Of a DNA stretch of 64,000 nt, positions 1 through 11,664 are shown piece after piece; the stretch's first letter is position 1; the number at the start of each line of letters is the position of its first letter. The notes beneath the pieces were generated by a model. That model was not told the DNA's origin, made no database searches, and saw only the letters and a list, made by a program, of their open reading frames with translations. Position numbers and translations under genes: made by a program. Source of the stretch: Halicephalobus mephisto (lineage: Eukaryota; Nematoda; Chromadorea; Rhabditida; Panagrolaimidae); assembly GCA_009193035.1 (NCBI GenBank), contig SWDT01000483.1:62001-126000 (forward strand), written 5' to 3'.

Positions 1-235
1 ATTTCATGAACTTAGACAATATTGTCTTTTATTACGGTAATTGTATGCACCTTTTTATAGAGGAATTTATTGTCCTCAAAAGGTACAATACACGGAATTC
101 TGTTTTTCCTTAAAATTTAGAAAATCTGTAAAGTACCGAAAGCATACCATTCGAGTTTCTTTATCAAAAAAGCCGTAACTTGCGCATGATCCAAATGCAA
201 CAATTCTTTGTCATTTTCATCACCGAAGTTCAGCA

Positions 236-350
236 ATTTTTGATGTTTGGCATAATTGTCAAACGTTACAATTTTTGGTGTTTGGCATAATTGTCAAACG
301 TTACAATTTTTGATGCTTAGCATAATTGTCAAACGTTACAATTTTTGATA
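236..350. repeat. 35-bp tandem repeat, three copies
   Basis: Three consecutive copies of a 35-bp unit built around GGCATAATTGTCAAACGTTAC; the same base of the unit falls at about 251, 286 and 321. The rest of 1-769 shows no convincing coding sequence, only short open frames with no splice or family support. Confidence 0.8.
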
Positions 351-769
351 ACAAGTGCACTTCAATTTTTGTCAAAGATGCAAATTGTTAATGAAACGCG
401 TTACAATTGTGTTACATTTTTTCGTTGATAATTGTTATAGTGTTGACGCAATAGTGGTAATTTACATTAGTTATTGGAGCAGAGATTATCGTTTTCTTGT
501 GCATTGCCTGACCTTCGACAGAAATTCCTTGTTATATTTCACCAACTGATCCTCTTGCATCTTGAGTTGTTTGAAAATTGCAAAGTTCGAACAATTCATA
601 TTGACAAATAGTCAAGGAGTTGATGTGACGACTTATACATGCTTGTGATGGCAGTTTTGTCTATCGGGATCTACCTCATTGATGAAATTCATCATTTAGT
701 CGAATGTGGTTTGTAAACCACCAGAAGGGATTGTGCCGAGTGGCCAGCATAGATGTTTAGCATCTTGTT

Positions 770-1237
770 CTAGTTCCTAGGGGTTATTACCTGCGCAACC
801 AGGTCGTGGACTGTACCATAGTAAGGAATTTTTCCCCCATCATGAGGTACCAATTGCCGATCGTATTTAGTAACATCTGGGTTGGGATAAGCACGGAATG
901 TCCACGGCTTGACACCGCAACTTTCTGAGTAATCGGTGGCGCTTACTGCCACTGAACCAACCGCGCCAAGTTACTTAGTATTGATGAAATGTCTGAGTTT
1001 TATCAGCTCCTTAATATACAAACAAGACGTGTCTGAGTTGATTTCAACATCGTCAACAACAGGCTTATCATGACCAAATTCATCAATTAATATCGAAATG
1101 ATCCTGTTCCTTGAATTCTTTCCATAGTCACATGATTGATAAAAATAAAGAGCTTTTTTGATTTTAGGACTGATGACGTTTGTAGACAAATGATCGACGG
1201 CCCAAATAATCATCAAATTTCGAAAGAATATCGGCAA
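770..1237 (-). pseudogene. unidentified coding fragment with an in-frame stop
   Basis: On the minus strand one frame is open from about 1237 to 770 apart from a single stop near 970. Base composition here is much less AT-rich than the surroundings. The upper half reads like a folded protein (stretches such as SPKIKKALYFYQSC and RIISILIDEFGHDKP). The lower half contains PWTFRAYPNPDV and ends at a plausible splice donor (GCGCAG followed by GTAATA, near 788). The KKALxFYxSC stretch weakly recalls the N-terminal part of M13 (neprilysin-type) peptidases, but no zinc motif is present and I would not assign it. It may be a gene fossil, or two exons separated by an unrecognised intron. No neighbouring exon was found, so a relic is more likely than a working gene. 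Confidence 0.3.
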
Positions 1238-2960
1238 AAAATAAAATTGCTTCGCATATTGTAAAAATCATTAATTTTTTACTTTCTTTAACAAGCTTGG
1301 CAATTGAAAACGTAAATTTAAAGCTCATTTATATGAATCTACAATGAAGCTTCGTTTTTCCACAACTTGTACTTTCGTTTGTTGTATTTTCACCTCACAA
1401 ACGATGTAACTTTACTTAATTTAGAGTTTTGATAGAAAATATAACTTATTTTTGTAATTTACAAAGTATTTAAAAGTTGTTATTTTTTCTGTTGGACAAT
1501 CTTCTGAAGAAATAGCTAGATAAAGGTATAAAATCTCACATATCAAGTCTCGATAAAATAAAAACTTTTAACAATCTATCCTAGAGTCTAGGTTTTTGTT
1601 TCAAATTTATTACTTTTAATAAGTGTTTGATGAGGTTGGACTATAGCTTTGGAACGCATGCTTCCAGTAGAACAACATATGCAATTCATATAAAAGTTCT
1701 GGCTGAAACAAAGTCACTTTCCTTATTAGAAATGTCTTGAACTTTGGATGATGAAAGACTATAATCATTACTGTTAACATCCAGTTTACGGAAAATTAAG
1801 AATGGGTAAAAGACATTCAAACAAAGGGGCCGAAAGTAGGAATACCTAGGGTAAAAAAGTAAGTAAGCAAGGAACACAAGACCAACGCTACGAAAAAACA
1901 GTATACTTACTAGAGACCTAGAAAATTAAACAACAGCCAAACTAAAAATCACCTGTTCGACTCTCTGCATGGAGTAAAACAAGAAATGGATGAAAAAGAC
2001 TCAATAAATAGAGCCTGAAAAATCACCCCATTATGAGGGAAGGATGATAAGATATAAAGGTACCGGATGTTTAGGAAAGGAAGTAAAGATCAATCACAAG
2101 TAATAGCACAAAATAGAAACTATACGATTTTAAGAGCCTCATAAACAAAGTCCAAAGAAACTACGAGAAACCATAATGTGAGAATTTTACCTTAATAGTT
2201 TAGGATTTAAGAAATTGTTAATAATGGATTTACTTCAATTAAAATCACAATATGGCTGCCATTATATTGTTATTTTTTAAAGGAATGAAAATATGCACAA
2301 AGATATGTTAACGTTTTGATTCATTCGAGTATAAAGGATGACTTTTTATATGAAAACTAATTAACACAAAGTCGTCCTTTATACTCGGATGGATGAAAAG
2401 TCAATATATCCCTGATTTGACGTCTACGTACCAGATAGTTATATGCTACATGGCTATTTCGTAATCACGTATAACTGAGTGTAATACACATTCTTGAATG
2501 ATTTTTATTTGAAAATAAAAGCTGAAACAAGTTTATTGTTGTAACACAAGCGCAACACTCCAAGGACTCTGACTAACATGAAATTTCTTCTTAGTAGAAA
2601 AAACAGACTGTTTATTTTCAGGTGTTCTGAATATTTCTGATAATCGAGATTATACATCCACAACAGCTACTATTCATGTGTTATCTTTTTCATTTAAATT
2701 TCTCGTTTTCAATAAGTTGATAACACAAGGAAAAGCACACCAATGATTTTCCCTTATCATTTGATTGTATCCAGGTCCGGAGAAGAAACGTGAAAATTTT
2801 AATCATACGGCTTATTTTAAAGTATCTTCCTAATGATGTATAATTATCATTATCAATAAAAACCAGAGGATAGACATCAATGAGCAATTAATTGGTATTG
2901 GTAAATAGAAAATTTTAAGTTTATTGAATGAAAATACAAAACGACGACATCATAAAGAGT
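1238..2960. other. intergenic, no gene seen
   Basis: AT-rich sequence with only short open frames that lack splice sites or recognisable residues. A short inverted repeat (ATTCGAGTATAAAGGA near 2325 and its complement near 2372) flanks about 30 bp. No RNA gene was recognised. Confidence 0.5.
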
Positions 2961-2966
2961 TATAAT

Positions 2967-3606
2967 ACACACAAAGAAGCATAATTTTTCGTATACTAAC
3001 AAATGCTAATCATCACTATCATGTTTCAATTTTCGTCACAAATGTCAAATATTCACGGAAAATGTGACGATTACATTTCGCAATTGTTACTGGGCTAAAA
3101 GTTATGATTTTTTTGTGTGAATTTAATATATCCATATATTGAACCTGATGTATCTTATAATCACAGCTGTTTTAATATATCGATATTTCATATACAATCC
3201 ACCAATACCAACACATAAAAAAGTGTAACTTTTCACGTATCAATAAATTCAAACCGTCATTATTATTTTTCAATTTTCGTCACAAATGTCAAATATTCAT
3301 GGGAAATGTGACTATTACATTTCGCAATTGTTACTGGGCTAAAAGTTATGACTTTTTTGTGTGAATTTAATATATCCATATATTGAACCTGATGTATCTT
3401 GTAATCACAGCTGTTTTTAATATATCGATATTTCATATACAATTCACCAATATCAATACATAAAAAAGTGTAACTTTTCACGTATCAATAAATTCAAACC
3501 GTCATTATTATGTTTCAATTTTCGTCACAAATGTCAAATATTCATGGAAAATGTGACGATTACATTTCGCAATTGTTACAGAACTGAAAGTTACGCTTTT
3601 TTTTAT
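2967..3606. repeat. tandem array of short inverted-repeat elements with ~92-bp spacers
   Basis: Three copies (about 2967-3120, 3211-3363, 3456-3606) of a ~150-bp element whose ends are inverted: AAAAAAGTGTAACTTTTC on one side and its near complement AAAGTTACGCTTTTTT on the other. The core includes CGTCACAAATGTCAAATATTC. Spacers of 90 and 92 bp carry TTAATATATCGATATTTCAT and ACAGCTG. The overall period is about 244 bp. The form fits a non-autonomous DNA element (MITE) caught in tandem; no transposase is present. Confidence 0.75.
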
Positions 3607-3849
3607 ACAGTTTATGTAATAAATGGTATACAATAAAACTGACAATCACATAGTTTAGTTGTTCTGTGATCGTTTAATCTTTACCCACTCTCCTGCATGG
3701 ATTTCACGTGTATGTATCGAAGTTGATGGTGGAAAAATAATCAGCAATCCCATGATCCTAATCAAAAGCAGTGTAATGAATTCCACTTTGAACAAATCGA
3801 TGATGCAAAACTGATAAATATATAAAACTTATAAGAAATGAGGAAATTA

Positions 3850-5160
3850 CTTTTTTTTTTACTTTTTATTCCTATATCGCATAATCAAATTTTACAACAA
3901 ATTACAATTTAAATTTAAATAATTTAATTCTAATTGTTGTTTCCTTTGATCCAGCTTTCCAGTTGGATTCGTGCGTAGGGGGCAGCACGGGTTGGAGAGA
4001 AAGTGTGCTGCGTGACATCGAACTCGGCCTTCTTGCATTCAAGCGCGTCTGCGAGATCGTCGCTCCATCTTTTCCGGGGCCTTCCGAGTGGGCGCTTCTT
4101 CTTCGGGTTCCATAGGGTGGTCCTCTTCGCCCAGTCGCGCGTTGCTTCTTTCGTTAGCTTCGCTGCGAAATTCCATTTTCGGATCAGCGCGCAGGTTATC
4201 CAGTCTGATAGGCCAGTTCTTTTCCTTATCGACTTCGAACTTATCCTATCAGATATTCGGATCCCTAGCATCGCTCTTTCTAGTCTTCTCTACCCTCTGA
4301 TGAGTTTCATTGCGGCTGTTTTCGTCAGAGCCCAGGTTTCACAGCCATAGAGTGCTGCGGGCTTAATGCACTGTTCTACCAGCCTCTTCTTCAGCTTCAT
4401 ATCTATCCCTTTAGCTTTCAGCAAGTGCCTGAACTTAAAATAGAGTTTTCGGGCTGCGCTTACTCGCTTTGCGACTTCTTGGGCATGATCTCTAGGCCAG
4501 GTAATCAGTTGTCCGAGGTAAACGAACTGAGTTACCTTTCCTATTGTTGATCCATGCGTCGTCAACACTTCTTCTTCTTCAGGTTTAGATCTTCGCTGGC
4601 TCATCCACTTTGTTTTCCCAAAGTTCACTTCTAGACCAACTTGTTTCGTTGCGTTTACCAGGTCATCCAGCATTGACTTCATCGTCTCTATGTTGTATGC
4701 TAAGAGAACAATGTCATCTGCATAGGCGAGGTAACTGAGCGTTTCTCCTTCAACATCTATGCCTCGTGTATTCCAGTTAATAAGCTTGATGGCATGTTGG
4801 AGGGTTAGGATAAAGAGCAAAGGGGATAATGAGTCTCCTTGTCTTACACCTTTCTGTGTTCTGAATTCCGCTTTACTTTTTCCAACTTCAACTTCAGATT
4901 TTCCGTGGGAATAGAGAAGTTTGATGACTTCTATTATAGGTTCGTCACAACCTATCTCACGGAGCGAGTGCGCGTTATACGTGCAAAGTTTCACGTCACG
5001 TTTCAAATTTCTAATCCTATTCTGTTCTACAGAATCACTACAATCTACTCCCGCGACGGATTCTGTAGATCGGTGTTCCCGCGCTTCCCCCTGGCACGTC
5101 CCCGCTAGTCGATGACGTGTAGGTTGCGTTTTGGTAGAGCGTGTAAAAAACACAACCGCT
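3850..5160 (-). mobile_element. RTE-like non-LTR retrotransposon, internally deleted and frameshifted
   Basis: The minus strand encodes a degraded LINE protein in two frames: 5153-4290 and then 4271-3930. The first frame starts with lysine/arginine-rich residues and the opening of an endonuclease domain (KLCTYNAHSL). It then passes directly into reverse transcriptase: KGVRQGDSLSPLLF, the catalytic box LAYADDIVLLA, FGKTKWM and LYGCETWALTK. Most of the endonuclease and the early RT are therefore missing by deletion. The second frame holds the usual C-terminal tail of this clade, with RKRTGLSDWI, DWAKRTTLWNP and GRPRKRWSDDLAD, and needs a frameshift near 4290-4271. An A-rich tail follows on the minus strand near 3850. 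The GC content is well above the flanks, which suggests a fairly recent insertion. The copy cannot encode an active protein. RTE is the best fit from motif order; the related CR1/Jockey clades are less likely. Confidence 0.85.
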
Positions 5161-5875
5161 CACCAAGCCGCAGGAAGTGAGAACTCGATGAGGAAATTAA
5201 AAATAACAAAATATTAAGATAAATCCTTGCATAAAAGCAGTGTTTATCATAACATCCCGAATTTACTTTGCCAGTGAAGAATGGGTTAGTACATTTTAAC
5301 AGTTGTAAAGTACATTTGAGATTTTCGAGGTTATGTGACGTTTTTATCTCTGGCATTTATGTTCCAATTTTAGAGTTAAAATCAAACAGTAAGTTCTTAT
5401 AATACTGTAATAAAACCCATAGATTCTGAATCTAAAATCAGAATCAATATTCAACATTCAGAATCCAGGATTCTGAAGACTAACTCTGGATTTTAAGGAT
5501 ATATGAAATTTTACGTAAGAATTTTATTAACAAAAGTGGAAAATTGCCTAAAATATTTTTAAAATATTATACAACAAATGTAAAATTATTTAAAATAGTT
5601 TTTCATTTTTGATTTTTAGGTTAAAAATATAAAAATTAGAACATAAATGCCTCAGACAGAAGTGTTGAATCACGAATTTCCGGACCTAAGATCTGTCTTT
5701 TCCATCCGAATAAACTACCTTGCTTTCGATAAACTTCTACATCTGCGCCTTTCGGATCGCATTACATAACATTTTATAAAATTTTTCCAACCTCCAGAAG
5801 TATGCAAACATATGATCCTAAAATTCTGGGCCGACTGAAATGTTCTAGAAATTTGTGCAAAGATAATTTTTCTGC

Positions 5876-6024
5876 ACACAAAAAAAACATAACTTTTAGC
5901 CCAGTAACAATAGCGAAATGTAATCGTTACATTTTCCATGAATATTTGACATTTGTGACGGAAATTGAAACATAATAGTGATAATTTAAATTTATTGATA
6001 CGTGAAAAGTTATGCTTTTTTGTA
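5876..6024. repeat. short inverted-terminal-repeat element (MITE-like), single copy
   Basis: Starts CACAAAAAAAACATAACTTTT and ends AAAAGTTATGCTTTTTTGT, inverted copies of each other. The internal sequence matches the copies at 2967-3606 in the opposite orientation (GACATTTGTGACGGAAATTG in the middle). Confidence 0.75.
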
Positions 6025-7429
6025 TTGAAATTCCGCAGAAAATATATTTTTTCTTGCCAAATGATTTTGGAATCTTTGTGAGCCATCTAAATCTAAGATT
6101 TCGCAATTTGCAGCCTCAAGTAGAAAGCTTTGAAAATTTCCGTCAACATATTTTTAAAATTTATCTTATTTTAAATTTTTGAAAATTATAGTTGAATATT
6201 TTTTTATTTTTTAATTCTAGGTTTTCTGAGAACTTTTAAAATTTTAAAATTCAGGCGAAATTTTAGGATTATTGATTTTACTTAAGGCCATTTTCGAAGA
6301 TATTTAATGAGTTTCCAAAAACGTCAAAAAGTCGTAAATTCTGAATTTTCCAAGTTTCGAAAAATACAGTATTTATTATTTTATAATTTTCGATTTTGTT
6401 TGAAATTTATAAATTCAGTTTTTCGAATTTTGGAATTTTTATATCAAAATTGAAATTTTAGGATTTTTTCGAATTTGTTTACATATATTTTGACATTTTA
6501 GGCCTTCTTCAAAAAAAATTTATTTTTTCAAATATCCCAAAAATCGATAAAAACAATTTTTCATTGTTTTAAAAAATTATTTTTATAAAATCTTACGTAT
6601 TTTTTTTCACTCAAAATTAAGCAAAAATTTTATAAAAAAAAGATATTTTAAAAATTTCATAAAAATTTTATAAAAAGAAAATTTAAATATTTTATAAAAA
6701 AAGAAATTTTAAAAATTTTTAAAAATTTTATAAAAAAAGAAATTTTAAAAATTGAATTATTAATAATTCATCCAGAATTGAATGCACATGTTTTCTGTTC
6801 TCGAAACAGCTTTTCCGCAATTTTTATTTTTCTCGTTCTGTGGCAAAACGCCTCTGGCTGTGCTGTCGGTGTCATTGACATTGTGCCCGGTTTTCCGTTC
6901 TCAGACAGCCATCTCTCGTTTCCTTCCCGAAAAAAGTCAAACTTGTCCAGAAATTTGTTTTTTTAGAAAATAATATTTTTTAAATTAAATTAAATTTTGT
7001 TGAAATTTTTAGAATTTAAAAATAATTTTGAATTTCGGAATTTTCGAAAATTTAAAAATAGTTTCTGACATGTTCCAAATGTCAGTGAATTTTTAGAATT
7101 TTTCGGAATTTTATAAAAATTTTTTGAAATTTTTCACGAAGCTGTCAATTTTCGAACTTTCTAATTAAATTTCGAACGAATTTCGAATTAAATCAAGTTC
7201 AAAAATCCTTCAGAAGTTTTGTAAAATTTCAAAAATTTTCAGAAGCTTTATAAAATTTCGAAAATCTTCCAAAATATTTATAAAATTCCTAAATTTTTAT
7301 AAAACTTTCAGAATTTAGTTACTTGTGTTCAAATTTTCCATAATTCTAAAAAATTCTAAAATCAATCATTCTAAAACCTTCTAAAATGTTCTTAAAATTC
7401 TTGTTGAGACGATTTCGTAGTAATTTTAG

Positions 7430-7640
7430 TTTTTAGTTATATAGTGATTTTAGTTTTTAGTTTTATAGTAATTTTAGTTTTTAGTTTTGTAATAATTTTA
7501 GTTTTTAATTTCCTAGTAATTTTTGTTTTTAGTTTCGTAATAATTTTAGCTTTTAGTTTTATAGTAATTTTAGTTTTTAATTCCCTAGTAATTTTTGTTT
7601 TTAGTTTTATAGTAATTTTAGTTTTTAGTCATATAGTATG
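7430..7640. repeat. ~24-bp tandem repeat
   Basis: About eight or nine degenerate copies of a unit like ATAGTAATTTTAGTTTTTAG. The array keeps one plus-strand frame open and gives a hydrophobic repetitive translation, which is a by-product of the repeat rather than a gene. Confidence 0.75.
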
Positions 7641-7975
7641 ATTTTGAAATTTCTAAAAAGATCCTGAAAATCCGTGTCAATGTCGATTTAAACTTTTTAT
7701 AACAGCATAATTTATGCATTTTTCTTTTTTATAAAATAAAATGTTTTAAAAAATCCGGCCATTTCCTCGATTTTTTTCTTGCCGGAAATAATTGAATTCC
7801 TAGATTTAGGGATATTTGAAAGCCTTCGAAAATTGAACAAGGTGTGTTTTTTGTCAAAACCGAGCAAAATGAACATTGACGAATTCTTCGAGTGTTTCGT
7901 TATCGTAGACATAAAAGAAGGTGTTTAATGCACTTGACGGACCTACGTGGAACCGCCTTCGTCGGTCTGTTCTCT

Positions 7976-8420
7976 GTATTATCAAAATTGGAATTCAGAG
8001 TTCAGAATCGAAAATTGGATTTTTTATGTTAAAATACAACTTTTGAATCATGTTTGAATTCGAAAAATCTAGTTAATTTTCAATTATCAATTTAGATAAA
8101 ACAGATTTTTAAAATAAAAAAATTTACCGATGTTTTTTAATACAAAAAATTCAAATTTCGACTTTGAATTCTGATCTCCAATTTTTATGACACGAGATAT
8201 TGTTTTATTAAAATCGGAATTCAGAGTTCAAGATCGAAAATTGGATTTTTTATGTTAAAGTACAACTTTTGAATCATATTTAAATTCGAAAAATCTAGTT
8301 AATTTTCAATTGTTAATTTAGATAAAACAGATTTTAAAAATAAAAAAATTTATCGATGTTTTTTAACACGAAAAATTCAAATTTCGACTTTGAATTCTGA
8401 TCTTCAACTTTGATAATATG
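7976..8420. repeat. ~229-bp direct duplication
   Basis: Two similar blocks, one beginning near 7985 and the other near 8212, share GGAATTCAGAGTTCA, TTGGATTTTTTATGTTAAA and TCTAGTTAATTTTCAATT. No coding content. Confidence 0.65.
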
Positions 8421-8606
8421 AAACACAGTATTTCGAAATCCTTGATCTGATTTCTAACAAGTTAAAGTTCACTCTTCTTTTCTGTTCTCTTTACGCTTTT
8501 TGTATTCCTTTCCTTTTTCCTCCCTCTTTTATTCCATTTCCTCCACATGTTATTTTCTACTTTTCCTTTACTATTGTCCCTTTATGTACTTTTTCAGACT
8601 TTTTCT

Positions 8607-9284
8607 ACACAAAAAAAGCATAACTTTTAGCCCAGTAACAATAGCGAAATGTAACAAAATTGTGATATTTTTAATATTTAACATTTGTGACGAAAATTGA
8701 AACATAATAGTGATGATTTTTATTTGTTACTAAGTTAAAAGTTACGCTTTTTTTTACAGTAATGAGAACCCTTTGTCAATCTGTAGTAATAGAAGCATTT
8801 CGTCGATCTGTTATAAGAACGTTTTGCCAAGGCTGTGGCAATAAGAACACTTTGCCAATCACTAGTGAAGAAAACGTTTCGCTAATCTTTCGCACAAAAA
8901 AGTATAACTTTCAGCCTTGTAACAATTGCGAAATGTAATCGTCGCATTTTCCATGAATATTTGACATTTGTGACGAAAATTAAAACATAATAGTGATGAT
9001 TTTTATTTGTTACTAAGTCAAAAGTTATGCTTTTTTATATGTTGGTATTGGTGAATTGTATATGAAATATCGATATATTAAAACAGCTGTGATTATAAGA
9101 TATATCAGATTCAATATATAGATATATTAAATTCACACAAAAAAGTCATAACTTTTAGCTCCGTAACAATTGCGAAATGTAATAGTCACATTTCCCATGA
9201 ATATTTGGCATTTGTGACGAAAATTAAAAAGTAATTGTGATGATTTGAATTTATTGATACGTGAAAAGTTACGCTTTTTTGTGT
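8607..9284. repeat. three further copies of the inverted-terminal-repeat element
   Basis: Copies at about 8607-8756, 8892-9038 and 9134-9284, all with CACAAAAAAG(C/T)ATAACTTT at the left and the inverted copy at the right. The last two are separated by a 95-bp spacer containing TATCGATATATTAAAACAGC. They run opposite to the array at 2967-3606. The GTAACAAT and GACATTTGTGACGAAAATT core is conserved. Confidence 0.75.
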
Positions 9285-9383
9285 ATATATCTTCTTATTT
9301 TTCTATTTTATTAATCGAAATAGCTACAATGCCATCGATTTAGAGAAAGTGTTAACAATCTTAATGTAGAATCGGACACAATC

Positions 9384-9725
9384 TATTTGAGTGGAAGGTT
9401 GTATAACTTTGGTCCCGAAGGGAAATACCCTGAGGACCAACGGAAGGTGTACGATTGCGGGTTGGCGGCAATTTGAAGATTGCGCAATAATTGGACTAGA
9501 GTTGTGATTTATCTCGTGCCTGTGGCCCCAATAAAGTTGTTTCCACATTGTTGGATTGTGCACTTTTTATTTGAGTGGAAGGTTGTATAACTTTGGTCCC
9601 GAAGGGAAATACCCTGAGGACCAACGGAAGGTGTACGATTGTGGGTTGGTGGCAATTTTAAAATTGCACAGTAATTTTGTAAGAGCTGTGATTTATCTCG
9701 TGTCTTTGGCTCCATAAAGTTGTTT
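9384..9725. repeat. 184-bp tandem duplication, possible LTR fragment
   Basis: Two near-identical copies start at 9384 and 9568. Each contains GGTCCCGAAGGGAAATACCC followed by TGAGGACC (a potential hairpin) and ends with AATAAAGTTGTTT. The TGTATAAC start and the AATAAA near the end are compatible with a fragment of a long terminal repeat, but there is no primer-binding site or internal domain to confirm it. Confidence 0.6.
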
Positions 9726-9939
9726 TATATATTTCTCGTCTATACGTGGATCAGGAACCCCTAAATACGATTTAATACTTAATGAAATTTTATCGATTGT
9801 GTTTCGTTTTTATTTAATAACATGTTTATTGTAATTCGGCTTAATTACCTAATTTTGAAAAAAAACTAAAATTCGAAATAAATCGAAGAATCAATCTTTT
9901 CGAAAGTTTATTTTTTTAAATTATTTTTTAAAAAATTCG

Positions 9940-10240
9940 TTTTTCATTTTTACTTTTTTTTTATCTTCTACTTTTCCACCTATTTTCCACTTTTATTCCT
10001 TTTTTTCCTTATTTTTACTTTTTACTTTTTCTTCATGTTATACTTTTCCACCTATTTTCCACTTTTACTCCTTTTTTTTCTTATTTTTAATTTTTACTTT
10101 TTCTTCATGTTCTACTTTTTCACCTATTTTCCACTTTTACTCCTTTTTCTTAATTTTTATTCTTTTTCTTATTTTTTATCCTTTTTCTTAATTTTTATTC
10201 TTTTTCTTAATTTTCACTCCTTTATTCTCACTTGGAATCT
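9940..10240. repeat. pyrimidine-rich tandem repeat
   Basis: Repeated CTACTTTTCCACCTATTTTC and TTTTCTTATTTTTACTTTTT blocks on the plus strand. The open frame across it is low complexity and not a credible gene. Confidence 0.7.
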
Positions 10241-10496
10241 ACAAATTAAAAAATAAGAAAATCCACAATTTTTATGTTGGAAAAACTTCGAAATTAAGAG
10301 AACTTCCTTGAAGAAAAAAACCCTTTTACGATATCATAGTTATCGATTAATTTCCCTTCTCACGGTCCTCCGTTGTTTGTTCTAAGCAGAGCTGTTGGGT
10401 TTTTCGAATTTTAATTAATCCAAAATTTGATTAAAAAGTTCGAAAATACACAGCTTTGGTTCAGAGTCAAAAATTAAAAAAATAAAAAATTCCTTG

Positions 10497-11035
10497 TACA
10501 GTAGAACTTGGATATAAGATATCCCCAGTTAGGATATCTCTTGTTGTAGTATACGATCTGAGTGAGTGTGTTTGGCTAGTCTGCCTTCAAAGTTACATCT
10601 TCTATGATATATCCTTTCTTATAAGACACTCCTTGTTCGGTCCTTAGGGGGTATCTTATATCCAAGTTCGACTGTATAATAGAACTTCGATATAAGATAC
10701 CCTCGCTACAACATATCTCGGATTATAGCATACGGTCTGAGTGAGTGTGTTTGGGTAGTCTGCCTTCAAAGTTATATCTTCTATGATATATCCTTTCTTA
10801 TAAGACACTCCTTGTTCGGTCCTTAGGGGGTATTTTATATCCAAGTTCGACTGTATAATAGAACTTCGATATAAGATACCCTCGCTACAACATATCTCGG
10901 ATTATAGCATACGGTCTGAGTGAGTGTGTTTAGGTAATCTGCCTTCAAAGTTACATCTTCTATGATATATCCTTTCTTATAAGACACTCCTTGTTCGGTC
11001 CTTAGGGGTACCTTATATTCAAATTCGACTGTATT
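10497..11035. mobile_element. pogo/Tc1-like MITE in three tandem copies
   Basis: Three ~179-bp units beginning near 10498, 10676 and 10855. Each opens with CAGTAGAACTTGGATATAAG or a close variant and closes with its inverted copy ending CCAAGTTCGACTGTA. Terminal CAGT-type inverted repeats of about 25 bp and no internal coding are typical of pogo/Tigger-type MITEs. The head-to-tail triplication is unusual. The central TCTATGATATATCCTTTCTT is also conserved. Confidence 0.65.
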
Positions 11036-11339
11036 TAGTTAATAGATGTTATAGTTACAAATACGGACTGGATTGCTATCTGATCACCGATGTGAATATC
11101 AGTTTTCGAAGAACATACTTAACATGTGCTTTCTTGACCCTGTTCGTTACGTTTCATTACAGATCCTGGCGTAGTTTTTTTTCGGAATTAAGACTATTTT
11201 TCATCTTCATACGTTGTTGTGCACCCGTTGTCTTCCACTATTAGTACATTTAAGTTGAACAGAACACAGGACATCCACAGATTCGAAACCGCGATCTTTC
11301 CAATGACAAACAGCTTACTACCAAAACTGTCGATTTCGA

Positions 11340-11590
11340 AATTTCGAACAGAATTCAAGCCGATTTCAAACTAATTCGATTTTGAAGATCAAAAAATCGA
11401 ATTTGAATCGAGATAGTTCTGTTTGAAGTTAGAAAAGTCGAATTTGAATTTAATTAATTCGATTTTGAAGATCAAAAAATCGAATTTGAATCGAAATAGT
11501 TCTGTTTGAAGTTAGAAAAATCGAATTAATTCAATTTTGAATATCAAAAAGTCGAATCCGAAAATTGAAGATTTCAAAAATCGACAGCTT
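11340..11590. repeat. imperfect tandem repeat ahead of the Ly6-like gene
   Basis: Two to three copies of a roughly 100-bp block containing TTCGATTTTGAAGATCAAAA and AATAGTTCTGTTTGAAGTTA. It ends about 75 bp before the Ly6-like start codon. 11036-11340 shows nothing assignable. Confidence 0.6.
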
Positions 11591-11664
11591 TGCTCATTAC
11601 TACTTAGTTATTTGCGTCGCAAAAATTAAAAAATTATTTTTAAATTTAAAATTTTTCAGATACA

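Larger units (their letters stand above)
5170..8600. other. repeat-rich intergenic DNA, no convincing gene
   Basis: AT-rich with several local repeats listed separately. A less AT-rich patch at 6778-6966 has an open frame, but it lacks flanking splice sites and family resemblance. A 66-codon minus-strand frame at 7912-7712 is open and basic, but nothing else supports it. Confidence 0.5.

Noticed and set aside
4003..4350. Plus-strand open frames of 70-115 codons
   Set aside because: Shadows of the RTE-like reverse transcriptase region on the minus strand.
6778..6973. Two overlapping plus-strand frames in a less AT-rich patch
   Set aside because: Both frames are equally open, neither has splice or family support, and the translation is low in structure.
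7712..7912. 66-codon basic minus-strand frame
   Set aside because: No acceptor near the ATG, no domain and no supporting neighbour; composition alone is not enough.
9838..9859. GGCTTAATTACCTAATTTTG resembles the nematode SL1 leader
   Set aside because: No GT donor follows, and there is no Sm site or hairpin downstream. In AT-rich DNA this degree of match can be chance.
11270..11330. Reverse-strand GGTTTCGAATC resembling a pol III B box
   Set aside because: A-box spacing is too short and no cloverleaf or SINE structure is evident.
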